Assembly: GCF_036182465.1 (NCBI RefSeq)
Contig: NZ_CP108081.1
Location: 5,766,001-5,830,000 of the forward strand
Length of the DNA stretch: 64,000 nt
Direction: 5' to 3'
DNA from: Streptomyces sp. NBC_00258
GTDB taxonomy: Bacteria > Actinomycetota > Actinomycetes > Streptomycetales > Streptomycetaceae
A program made the translations under genes and the position numbers. The notes under the pieces were generated by a model. The model did not search any database. It saw only the letters and a list, made by a program, of their open reading frames with translations, and was not told where the DNA came from. This document shows positions 41,116 through 49,600 of this stretch, piece by piece (the first letter of the stretch is position 1; each line of letters starts with the position of its first letter).

Positions 41116-41772
41116 ATGGTTATCTCAGGGGGTACTCCACAACCGGACGAGCCACCGCGGTTTCCACCACACCCACCGAATCAGCCGCCGACCCGCCCGC
41201 CGGACCCCTTTCCTGACGTTCCCGCCCCGCGGCCACTTCCTACTATCGGTGTCAATCTGCGGGTCACCAAAAGACTGCTATGGGTCGGGGATGCCGTCTA
41301 CCCCCTACAGAACATCGCTCGGGTGTACGTCTTCCTCCTCCATCCCGAACGCAAAAGAGCCGTGTTTCGTTTCCTGAAGAGATTGACGATCGCCAGCATC
41401 GTACTGCTGGTTATCAGCCTGTCGAACGATGCATCTCCCGGGGCCGACGACACCGGAGGCTCCCAGGCGGCCTTCATGACCCTCGGCTTCGCGGTGCTGT
41501 GCTACCTCGTCGTGGACCTCGTGTCCGTCCTGCTGGCCCAACCGCACCACGTGCTGGCCATCGAAACGAACGGGAATTCGACCGCCCTGATAGCCGGGAG
41601 CAACCTCGAAGCCCTCAGGCGACTCACGCAAGACCTCGCCTACGCGATCGAAAACCCCGGTACAGAATTCCAGGTGCGGGTCGAAACTCTCAACATAAAT
41701 CCGAGAAGCTATCAATTTGGCGACAACGTGAACATGTACGGCGGCGCGAACAACGTAGGAATAGCGAGGTAA
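41116..41772 (+). CDS. DUF6232 family membrane protein with C-terminal glycine-rich motif
   Basis: 218 residues. Pro-rich N-terminus (about 1-42), then the DUF6232 body: LRVTKRLLWVGDAVYPLQNI and ARVYVFLL, and two membrane helices (FLKRLTIASIVLLVISL and AAFMTLGFAVLCYLVVDLVS) separated by a short loop. The C-terminal cytoplasmic part ends LNINPRS followed by YQFGDNVNMYGGANNVGI and AR. That ending is mirrored at the start of the next gene. ATG at 41116 with GGGGG upstream. The next gene starts 4 bases after this stop, so the two are one operon. Function unknown. Confidence 0.85.
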   Translation: MVISGGTPQPDEPPRFPPHPPNQPPTRPPDPFPDVPAPRPLPTIGVNLRVTKRLLWVGDAVYPLQNIARVYVFLLHPERKRAVFRFLKRLTIASIVLLVISLSNDASPGADDTGGSQAAFMTLGFAVLCYLVVDLVSVLLAQPHHVLAIETNGNSTALIAGSNLEALRRLTQDLAYAIENPGTEFQVRVETLNINPRSYQFGDNVNMYGGANNVGIAR

Positions 41773-41775
41773 CCG

Positions 41776-42138
41776 ATGACAGGTGACAATTTCCAGTTCG
41801 GTGACAGTGTCAGCATTCACGGCGGAATGGGGCACACAGGAATCGTGAAACACACCGCCGACTCCGCAGAAGCCAGGGCGGGGTCCCCCGTTCTGCACGA
41901 AGCGGTGCAAGAACTGGTGCGGTTGCTCCAGGAACTGCGTGGGCAGGTAGCGGCGCCGAGCGCGCAGGCCATTGACGACTCCCTGGCGAGCATCAGTCCC
42001 GAGGGCGACACCGACTCGCAGAGGCAACACCAGGCCCTGATGGCAGTCGCGGGCATCGCCGCGACGGTCGGGGCCATCGGGCAGCCGGTACTCGACGCGG
42101 TCACCAAGGTGCTCGCACTTTTGGGCGTCGGACAGTAG
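41776..42138 (+). CDS. Small protein sharing the DUF6232 C-terminal motif
   Basis: 120 residues. It opens MTGDN followed by FQFGDSVSIHGGMGHTGI, matching 9 of 18 positions to the DUF6232 tail (Q-F-G-D-x-V-x3-G-G-x4-G-I). The rest is a helical part (HEAVQELVRLLQELRGQVAA, then a QHQALMAVAGIAATVGAIGQ and PVLDAVTKVLALLGVG end) that could associate with membranes or other helices. ATG at 41776 follows GAGG at 41765, 3 bases after the upstream stop. Not recognised as a named family. Confidence 0.78.
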   Translation: MTGDNFQFGDSVSIHGGMGHTGIVKHTADSAEARAGSPVLHEAVQELVRLLQELRGQVAAPSAQAIDDSLASISPEGDTDSQRQHQALMAVAGIAATVGAIGQPVLDAVTKVLALLGVGQ

Positions 42139-42556
42139 CGGCAGGCGGGTGCTGTGGCGAGCAGAATGATCGAAAAACTCGCCGCAGCCGGGGTGAACAT
42201 GGCCGAACCCGGCGCCACCTCGGCCACTCCTGCTGCCGGCGACGCACCCGCCGACGGCAACAGCCCGGCGGGCGCAGACACGACGAATGGTCCTCCAGCC
42301 GCCCTCGATCGCTCCACCCCCAACGTCCACGCCGGGCCATTGGAGACTGCTGAGCGCCGCCCGGGCCATCTGACCGCTGGACACGCTCAGCTCGGGCCCG
42401 GAGTACGGGCGGCCGCGTGGGTGGCGTCGGCTTCGCGGCGGCGCTGAACGCGGCCCTGGTCGATCGAGGCGGACTGGTCATCCAAGGCAGGAAAGGCCGG
42501 CCCCCTGGGTGATCAGACACGGTGACGTGACGCATACGGTCGGCGGAAAGGAAGCA
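42139..42556. other. Spacer between the small protein and the tRNA-like gene
   Basis: A GTG-started frame at 42154-42447 reads Ala/Pro/Gly-rich sequence without a recognisable domain. A following stretch encodes GGVGFAAALNAALVDRGGLV in another frame, perhaps a remnant. I see nothing I can call a gene. Confidence 0.45.
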
Positions 42557-42587
42557 AGCCCCGCCTCCGGGTACCGGAGGCGGGGCT
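42557..42587 (-). terminator. Terminator of the tRNA-like gene
   Basis: Fourteen-base perfect stem AGCCCCGCCTCCGG / CCGGAGGCGGGGCT with GTA loop, 6 bases past the 3' end of the tRNA-like sequence on the minus strand. Confidence 0.85.
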
Positions 42588-42593
42588 GTATTG

Positions 42594-42663
42594 AGCGCCG
42601 GGCAGGCCTTGCACCTGCATCTCCCCGCAGGAAGCGGGACGTCTTTCCTTGGACCACCAACGC
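42594..42663 (-). tRNA. Unusual tRNA-Gly(TCC)-like gene
   Basis: The minus strand from 42663 folds into a full 70-nt cloverleaf. Acceptor GCGTTGG pairs with CCGGCGC (two G-U pairs), D-arm GTC-CAAGGAAA-GAC is a 3-bp stem keeping GG, and anticodon stem TCCCG/CGGGG has loop CTTCCTG giving anticodon TCC. The variable loop is AGAT and the T-arm is GCAGG-TGCAAGG-CCTGC; the discriminator is T. G1-C72, C2-G71, C35, C36 and U73 match glycine identity. Odd points are G at position 55 (normally T), T at 37, the 3-bp D-stem and no encoded CCA. A strong terminator follows. Confidence 0.55.
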
Positions 42664-43131
42664 CAGGGTCACCACCGGAAGTTCGGGTGACTGCTCAAGA
42701 TCAATGATACCGCAGCGAACACGCACAGCAACTCGCTCCGGGCGTGCCCGCCTTGACCGAATGGCCTGTCGTACGTCGGGGGTCGCTGCCCGACAGGTCA
42801 GTCCCACAGTGGTCCGGTCGCGGGCCGTGTCCATAGAGTTTCGTCACCAGATGCTCTTACAAGGCCTGGCAATCCGGGCCGTACCGGCGTGCCGCGCGAG
42901 TGCCTCGAGCTGGCCCGGCCTGCTCGTTCATGCCGTACGCGGACCGCCGGAGCCTGCGGACCATCGCCGGCAGTGGTCCGCTGCGCGCGCTCGGCCCGGG
43001 CCAGGCGCAGCTCCACGGCGTGCACGGCATCGGCTTCGCGACGGCGCCGAGTGCGGGCGTCCGCGATCATGACGGCCTGGTGCGCGGCGAGCGCCTGTCT
43101 GTAAGGACAACAGCCAGGGGATCAGCCCTGC
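42664..43131. other. Spacer upstream of the tRNA-like gene
   Basis: A minus frame 42798-43070 begins MIADARTRRRREADAVHAVE and is Arg/Ala-rich, perhaps the N-terminal part of a coiled coil, but its end is not protein-like. No reliable gene. Sequence before the tRNA-like gene on the minus strand includes TTGATCTTGAGC, a possible promoter element. Confidence 0.4.
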
Positions 43132-43170
43132 ATTCAGGGGCGCGGGGAACTGCGCGACAAGCCCTCACCG
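43132..43170. repeat. Intergenic repeat, short form
   Basis: TTCAGGGGCGCGGGGAACTG followed by CGCGACAAGCCCTCACCGG. Confidence 0.8.
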
Positions 43171-43210
43171 GCCCGCACCCAACAACACACCCCCGCCAGG
43201 CCCCTCGACG

Positions 43211-43248
43211 CCACTGGCCCCACACCCGTCAGGGTGTGGGGCCAGTGG
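43211..43248 (-). terminator. Terminator after the secreted protein gene
   Basis: Perfect 17-bp stem, CCACTGGCCCCACACCC / GGGTGTGGGGCCAGTGG, GTCA loop, 17 bases past the stop codon of the gene at 43266-44195. Confidence 0.92.
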
Positions 43249-43265
43249 TCGGTAAGGCGGAAGGG

Positions 43266-44195
43266 CTAGTTCACGTCGACGAAGTCGCCCGCGGCCTTGA
43301 CGGCCGGAGTGGTCGTCGTGCCCGCGAAGTTGTAGCGGAAGTAACCGTCGGCGGCAGCCTTGACGGTGGTCTTCAGGGCGCCGGCCGAACCGGACTTGAC
43401 CGTCTTGACGTCCAGGTAGGTCGTCGTGCCCTTCTTCTTGAACTGCAGCTTCACCGACTGGACGGTGTAGCCCGCGTACTTGCCCGTGTCCCAGTTGGCA
43501 CGCGTCAGGTTGCCCTTGACCGTGATGGTCTTGCCCTTCTTCACGGGCTCCGGCGACGCGTTGACGGTCAGCTTGGAGAAGCGCTGGACCTTGGTGGTGC
43601 CGACCTTGGCGACCTCGGCGACACCGACCTTGGTGACGTCGAAGTCGTCGGCGGTCGGGTCCTGGCCGTTGAAGGCGACGGCGTAAGCGTTGGCGTTCCA
43701 CGTACCGGCGTCGGAGTTGCGGAGCTCGCCGTCGCCCGGACGGACGTCGATGGTGCCCTTGCAGGACGCGACGGTCGTGGAGACCGGCGTGCAGGTCGGG
43801 TAGAGGTCGCCGAAGAGGTAGTTGTCCGGCGACTCGTAGGAACCGCGGTAGATCTCCAGGTCGACGACGAAGTCGGCGGCGGCGATGTCGACGTCGGCGC
43901 CGTGCGTCAGCGTGAACGTCGTCGGGACGGTGACGTGCTTGCTGGTGCCGGCGACGATCGCCTTGCCGCCGTTGACCTTCACGTTCGAGAAGCTCGCGTC
44001 GAGGGCGTACGGCGCGTCGGCCGCGGCGGCGGCGATACGGGCGCCGCTCTTGCCGGAGGCGGCGTGGGCGGAGTCGAGCACCTTCGCGACGTCCGCGCGC
44101 GAGATGGCGGAGTCGTCGGCCTGCGCGGCCGGAACGGCGAAGGCGGAGAGAGCCAGGGCGCCGGTGACGGCGGCCACGGTGGCACGTATACGCAT
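43266..44195 (-). CDS. Secreted protein of unknown function, Ig-like C-terminus
   Basis: 309 residues. Sec signal MRIRATVAAVTGALALSAFAVPAAQA with cleavage before DDSAISRADVAK. The body (about 65-200) has LEIYRGSYESPDNYLFGDLY. A C-terminal Ig/filamin-like module follows (PEPVKKGKTITVKGNLTRAN, then VQSVKLQFKKKG and KTTVKAAADGYFRYNFAGTT), as found in many streptomycete exoproteins. ATG at 44195 follows AGGGGA. A decayed relative lies just upstream on the same strand. The ligand is unknown; the domain is typical of surface or matrix-associated proteins. Confidence 0.83.
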   Translation of the reverse strand: MRIRATVAAVTGALALSAFAVPAAQADDSAISRADVAKVLDSAHAASGKSGARIAAAAADAPYALDASFSNVKVNGGKAIVAGTSKHVTVPTTFTLTHGADVDIAAADFVVDLEIYRGSYESPDNYLFGDLYPTCTPVSTTVASCKGTIDVRPGDGELRNSDAGTWNANAYAVAFNGQDPTADDFDVTKVGVAEVAKVGTTKVQRFSKLTVNASPEPVKKGKTITVKGNLTRANWDTGKYAGYTVQSVKLQFKKKGTTTYLDVKTVKSGSAGALKTTVKAAADGYFRYNFAGTTTTPAVKAAGDFVDVN

Positions 44196-44390
44196 GCGTT
44201 CCCCTGATGGAGAAAGGGGCCCCGGACGGCATTCGTCCTCACGTCGGGGCCGAAGTGATCAAGAGTCTGTTGACCCGAGTGATCAGATGCGTGACGGGGG
44301 TGAATGGTTGTACGCGAGGTGAATCTTTTGCGTACACGTGACCAAGGTCATCTTCACCACCCACCCCCACACATCCGAGGGACCCACCGC

Positions 44391-44716
44391 ACGTCGATGA
44401 GGTCACCCGCTACGCCGTCCTTCTCGGTGTAGTCGACCTTGCTGAAGTTGGCGTCCGGGGCCTCCGGGTCCACGCCGTTACCGAAGAGGATTTTGGCCGG
44501 CTCGTCGTACGAGCCGCGGTAGACCTCGACGCTCTGTGCTTGACGGTGAACGTCACCGGGCGGTCACCTTCTGGCCGGTGCCTGCGACGATCGACTTGCC
44601 GAATCCGGCCTCACGGGTCTTGGCGACGGCGGCGCGCGAGGGCCAGGGCGAGCCGTCGGCATGAACGGCCGGGACGGCGAAGGCGGAGAGTGCCTGGGCG
44701 TCGGATACGGCGTCCG
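44391..44716 (-). pseudogene. Decayed paralogue of the secreted protein
   Basis: Minus-strand frames read DAQALSAFAVPAVHADGSPW (matching LALSAFAVPAAQADD of the intact gene), then GKSIVAGTGQKVT (intact: GKAIVAGTSKHVT), and after a frame change VEVYRGSYDEPAKILFGNGV (intact: LEIYRGSYESPDNYLFGDLY), ending GDLIDVRW. The order and spacing follow the intact neighbour, but internal parts are deleted and the frame shifts once. No start codon with ribosome site remains. Confidence 0.8.
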
Positions 44717-44864
44717 GACGGGCTCGCCGGAGGTCGAGATTCCGCACCCGAACCGGCCACATACAGGCAGATTTCGGCCGTTCACCGACCAAGATCTTCA
44801 CATTTCGCGGATCGCCAACATATCAATGGCGTCGACCGATAAAAACATTCCGGGGGGAAATCCT

Positions 44865-46067
44865 GTGCATCCGCACGCACGCATTAGAAGCGTATATTGC
44901 GCAACCATCCTTTCTCTCGCGACCATTGGCCTCTCCGCACCTCACGTCGAGGCGGCGCCCGCCCCGGCAGCGCTTTCGAGCGACGACACCGAGGGAATGA
45001 TGGACATCACGTCCGGATATCTCAAGGAACGCGCGAACGTCATCACCACCGAGGGAGCGGAAAAGGCGAAGAAGGCGGCACCAGCAGCGCCCGCAAAGGG
45101 AAAGATGACCGCTGCGCTCGCGGCCAAAACCGCAAGGGAATATGCAGCATTGGCCCTCCTTCGCGCGCAACTCAATCAGGACAACGGCGGCTACTCACGT
45201 GCCGAAGTGAGCGTCACTCCGGTGACAACCACCGTGGAGGGCGATGCGGCCACCATGGAAGTCACGGAGGATGCGCGGCTCTATTATCCCAACGTGCCGG
45301 CCGGGGATCCCGAGTACGAGGAGTATTCGGTGCCTCACACCCTGACCTTCGTCCGAGGGTCCGACGGAGGCTGGCTCCTGGACAGCGACAAGATCGATGC
45401 GAGCCTGACCGGGCCAGGTCCGGTCACCCAGCTCGGCCAGCCCGGCAGTGCGACACCCTCAGACGCTGAGAGCGAGGGCCAGTTGGAGGCGGGGGGCAGC
45501 ACTGTTCCAGTCACTGACGTCGAGGACGACAAACCACTGGAGACCGACCCCGCGGAGGGATCGGTCGGCACAAGGGCTGCCAACGCCGGCTACAGCTACG
45601 GCAAGATGGTGAGCTACGCGAACAAGTACTGGAAGAACGCAAACTCGGACTACCGGAAATACGGCAGCGACTGCACGAACTTTATATCGCAAGCTATGCG
45701 CTCGGGTGGCTGGAACACCACGGCCGGAAGCTTCGTTACCCGCAAGGACAACAAGAAGTGGTTCTATGGATCATTCGAGTCGACGACCAGTTACACCTGG
45801 GCGGGGGCGGAGAACTGGTACTGGTTCGCCAAGAAGCACTCCAAGCGGACCAGAATACTGAGCAACGTTTGGCAGCTTCTTTCGGCCGATGTCCTCCAGG
45901 CCGACTGGAAGCGGGATGGCATCATCGACCACACCATGATTGTAACCAAGCGCGGAAGTAAGGGTGAAATCTATCTTACGTACCACACTCCGAGTAAGCA
46001 CAATGTGAAGCTGAGCACCCTCCTGAGGAAGTACCCGAACGCCGCCTGGTACGCGCATCGCACGTGA
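44865..46067 (+). CDS. Secreted amidase-domain protein (Amidase_6-like)
   Basis: 400 residues. The GTG start at 44865 is chosen because CGGGGGGAAA precedes it; the upstream in-frame ATG at 44826 lacks a site. Signal peptide VHPHARIRSVYCATILSLAT, hydrophobic core then AAPAP. The middle is an acidic linker. The C-terminal amidase domain has the catalytic-type Cys in YRKYGSDCTNFISQAMRSGG and His in DGIIDHTMIVTKRG. Such domains are NlpC/CHAP-like cysteine hydrolases acting on peptides or the cell wall, outside the membrane. A lipoprotein gene follows 14 bases later. Codon use is noticeably less GC-rich than neighbours. Confidence 0.85.
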   Translation: MHPHARIRSVYCATILSLATIGLSAPHVEAAPAPAALSSDDTEGMMDITSGYLKERANVITTEGAEKAKKAAPAAPAKGKMTAALAAKTAREYAALALLRAQLNQDNGGYSRAEVSVTPVTTTVEGDAATMEVTEDARLYYPNVPAGDPEYEEYSVPHTLTFVRGSDGGWLLDSDKIDASLTGPGPVTQLGQPGSATPSDAESEGQLEAGGSTVPVTDVEDDKPLETDPAEGSVGTRAANAGYSYGKMVSYANKYWKNANSDYRKYGSDCTNFISQAMRSGGWNTTAGSFVTRKDNKKWFYGSFESTTSYTWAGAENWYWFAKKHSKRTRILSNVWQLLSADVLQADWKRDGIIDHTMIVTKRGSKGEIYLTYHTPSKHNVKLSTLLRKYPNAAWYAHRT

Positions 46068-46081
46068 CAAGGGAGCAGCAC

Positions 46082-46528
46082 ATGACTTTCCCGAAGGGCA
46101 CACTCTGGGTTGCGGCTCTGGTCGGAGGTGTCGTGCTGAGTGGCTGCTCCAGTGACGGCTCCTCCGATGCACAGCGGACGGAACAGGAAACCGCTAAAGC
46201 CTATATCTCCGCTCTCAACGACCAGAATGTCACCAGTCTGGTGGGACTCGCTCCATCGGGGCACGAAGGAACAGAGCAGGAAGCCCGCGACATCATCGCA
46301 GAGCACGGCGGACGTGGTCTGAAGATCAAGATCATGGACGTGTCCCATGATGTCGGCCCTGACGAGGCCAGTACACAGGTCTCGGGCACGGACCGTCAGG
46401 GGAAAAAGTTCAGTACCGCCATCCAGATGTCGCGCGAGAAGGACACGTGGGTTGTTGTCCTCGGGCAAGCATCTGGTTTTGACCAGAGCGGCAAGAGCCC
46501 GGCGTCCACCGATCCCCCGGCTGGATAG
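46082..46528 (+). CDS. Lipoprotein downstream of the amidase
   Basis: 148 residues. Lipobox VVLSGCSSDG at about residue 20 after a hydrophobic signal (TLWVAALVGG), so anchored outside the membrane by its acylated Cys. The mature part (AKAYISALNDQNVTSLVGLA, later SHDVGPDEASTQVSGTDRQG and WVVVLGQASG) resembles NTF2/DUF4878-like domains seen in lipoproteins. ATG at 46082. Its gene sits 14 bases after the amidase, suggesting a shared envelope role, possibly as inhibitor or partner. A hairpin terminator follows. Confidence 0.78.
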   Translation: MTFPKGTLWVAALVGGVVLSGCSSDGSSDAQRTEQETAKAYISALNDQNVTSLVGLAPSGHEGTEQEARDIIAEHGGRGLKIKIMDVSHDVGPDEASTQVSGTDRQGKKFSTAIQMSREKDTWVVVLGQASGFDQSGKSPASTDPPAG

Positions 46529-46545
46529 AACGCGATTCCGGGCAC

Positions 46546-46575
46546 GCAGAGGCCCCCCACGGTGGGGGTCTCTGC
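46546..46575 (+). terminator. Terminator after the lipoprotein gene
   Basis: GCAGAGGCCCCCCAC / GGTGGGGGTCTCTGC forms a near-perfect stem 18 bases after the stop. Confidence 0.78.
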
Positions 46576-46683
46576 GGCTCACCCTCAAGCCGGTGCCGTC
46601 GTGCCAGGTCATCACCTGCTCAGGTCTGCCCGACGGACCGGCCCCCGACATGACCGGGCATCACGGAAACCGCACGGCGGTGG

Positions 46684-49600
46684 TCAGTCGAACCAGCGGT
46701 CCCGTGCCAGTTCCTCCGTCCTGGACGGGTCCTCCAGCAGGGCGCCGACCTCGAAGCGGCGCGGCCACTGGCCGGCCGCCCAGGCGAGTCCCGCGGCGAC
46801 GCCCTCCACGGTGGCGGCGTGCAGCACGCCGTCGCGGGTGCGTCGCCAGTCGAGTTCGGTTTCGTCGACGAAGAGTTCCTCGTGCTCGACGTACGTCGTG
46901 GGGGTCGAGGGGCCCAGCAGGACCCGTACGGACTCCGGGACGTCGTGTTCGACGCCCTCGCTCGTGACCTCGCCGGTCACGGACTCGCTCAGCCGCCGGA
47001 CCTGGAACAGCTCGGCGAGGTCGGCGGCGCGGGACGGGCGTACGGGGAGCAGCGGGGTGCCGGCGGTGAAGGGCAGCAGGTCGGGCGAGTCGACGACCAC
47101 GGCGTCGGCCGCGTCCACGACGGTCACCCGGCCGTCCACCACGGCCCGCAACTCGTCGGGCAGGGTGACCTGTTCGGGGTCGAGGTCGGCCAACGCGCTG
47201 TAGAGGGCGTGCAGTTGGGCGGACGTGACCTCGCGGTCGGGGTCGGCGAGGCGGTCGAGGAGTTCGGCGGCCCCGCCCGGTTCGGCGAGGAGGGCGGCGA
47301 CTGAGGTGCGGACGCCGAGGGCCCGCAGGACCTGCTCGTCGTTGAAGCCGGTGGCGTCGGCGGCGTCGTACAGGCCGTGCAGGAGCGGGTCGCCGCCCTC
47401 GGCGCGCAGGCCGGCCGGGCGGCGGCCGTCGAGGACCGGGTTCCCGCGCAGCCACCAGGCGGTGTACGGGCGGACGATCTCGTGCGTCCCGTCGGGCAGC
47501 AGGATGCGGACCGGCTGGGTGAGGGCGTCCCGCAGCGGCGGCCGGGAGAGCAGGGCCAGGGCCTCGGGCCAGCGGTCCTCGTCCACCAGGTCGAGGTCCC
47601 GTACGGCGACGAGTTCCGTGGCGACGGGCGGCACCGGCGAGTCGGGCAGCCGGTCGAGGACGTCCTCGCACCACACGTCCACGGCGTCGAGGAGCCCCGC
47701 GTCGTCGGGTTCGGCGAACTCCCCTTCCCGCGGCTCCAGTTCGTCGGGGTCGAGGACCACGTCCGTGGCGCGTACGAGGGTGAAGTTGGCCAGCACCCCG
47801 CAGGCGGCGAGCGGCTGTTCGCCCCAGCGCTCGGCTAGCTCGGTGTCCACGGAGGCGAGTTCGTCCTCGCGCATCACCTGGGCGAACGGGCTGCCGGGGA
47901 GGACGAGTTCACCGGCCGGGGCGAGTTCACCCTCCTCGTCGGGGAGGGCGAGGGTGCCGAGCCAGGGTTCGTCGCCGGGTTCGAGGCCCGCGTCGCGGAC
48001 GAGCGCGAGGACGGTGTCGGCCAGTTCCTCGGCGTCCGGGGCGTCCTCGTCCCAGGCGCCGCCGTCGTCGTCGAGGGAGGCGGCGACGGCCGCGCGGACC
48101 TGCGGGGTGGTGAGAACGGCGCGCGGAGTGGCGGGCAGGGCGCCCAGCTTCTCCAGGAGCGGATGGGCGGCGTCCGGGTGGGCGACCTTGAGGCCGAGGC
48201 GGGCGAGGCGCACGAGGGCCTCAGGGGCGGCCCGCTCACCGTCGGCGGCGGGCAGCAGGACCTGCCGGGGCCCGATGGTCGTACGCCCGTCCGCGAGCGG
48301 CACGGGAAGCCCGGTCAGCCGGTCCGGGTCGACGCCGGCGAGGCTGTCGTAGAGCCGCCGCCACCACTGCGGGTCCTTCTCCAGTCCGGCCAGGCGGTCG
48401 ATCGCCTCGGTCAGCGGCACGCGGGCGACGCCCAACGTCCGCAGTTCCGCCCGCCGTTCGAGCCCGGCGGGCAGCAGACTGGGCAGCACCTCGGCGAGAA
48501 CCTGCACGGTCTCGGCGCCCGCCCCCTCCACCACCTCGGCGTCGCGGGGCCGCAGAGCCTCCGGGAGGCCGGAGTCGTCGTCCTCGTCGTCCTCTCCGGT
48601 CGGCTCGACCGCGGGCGGCAGGAAGGCGGTGCGCGGCAGCCGGTCGAGGATCGCCTGGCGCAGGGTCCCGTCCAGCTCCCCCTTGCCGAGCGAGCCCGGC
48701 ACGAGGCCGATGATCCCTGTGGTCACCGGCCGCCAGTCGGCCAGCAGTTCGGCGTACGCGTCCGCCGCGCGCTGCATCAGGAAGTCCGTCAGCGGGCCCG
48801 GGGCGGCGTGCCGGCGGGTGGTGTCGAGCGGGAGCGAGGCGATGAGCAGCGCGGGCACGCCGAGGGGTTCGTCGCTGGGCGTGGGCGCGTGCACGACGGG
48901 GCTGGTGCGGGGCTTGGCCGGGGTCCCGTCGGCGTCGACCGGGACGGCCCAGGTGACCGACCAGTGGGGGCGCAGCCGCTCCTCGACGGGCCGGTCCGCG
49001 AGCAGCGCGGGCTCCAGGGCGCCGTGCGCGGAGACGGTACGCCAGCGGGTCGTGCCGTCACGGGAGTCCTCGACGACCACATCGCCGTCGGCTTCCGCGT
49101 CGACGCGGCGCCGGATGGTCCGTACGCTCCCGTCCCCCGCCTCGACGACGACCTCCTCAAGCCCGGGCAGGGCCAGCAGCAGCGCGTCGTCGACACCGCC
49201 GAGGAGCCGCTCGGCGAGATCCTCGGCGGCCGCGTCCCGCAGCGGCAGGATCACGACGCTGTCGTACGTGTCCGGGGCGGTGCCCTCGGCCGCGAACGGC
49301 AGCCGGAGCAGCGGCACATGGCCGTCGCGGCGCCGCAGTTCGTCGCCGAGCCCGGGGCTGTGGCGGGCGATGTCGGTGGCGAGTTCGCGGGCCTCGACGA
49401 GGGACCAGCGGACGCCTCCGTGCCGTCCCACGAGGGCGGGTTCGTCGGTCACGGCGAGCACGGCCGCGAAGCCGACGCCGAAGCGGCCGACCGCGCTGTC
49501 GTTGTCGTCCCGCTTGGCGGAGGCGCGCAGCGTGGAGAGCGACTCGACGCCCGTCGCGTCCAGCGGGGCGCCGGTGTTGGCGGCGACGAGGACGCCGTCG

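Noticed and set aside
42478..42834. 118-codon minus frame covering the tRNA-like gene
   Set aside because: Composition is not protein-like, it spans the terminator stem, and the cloverleaf explains the sequence better.
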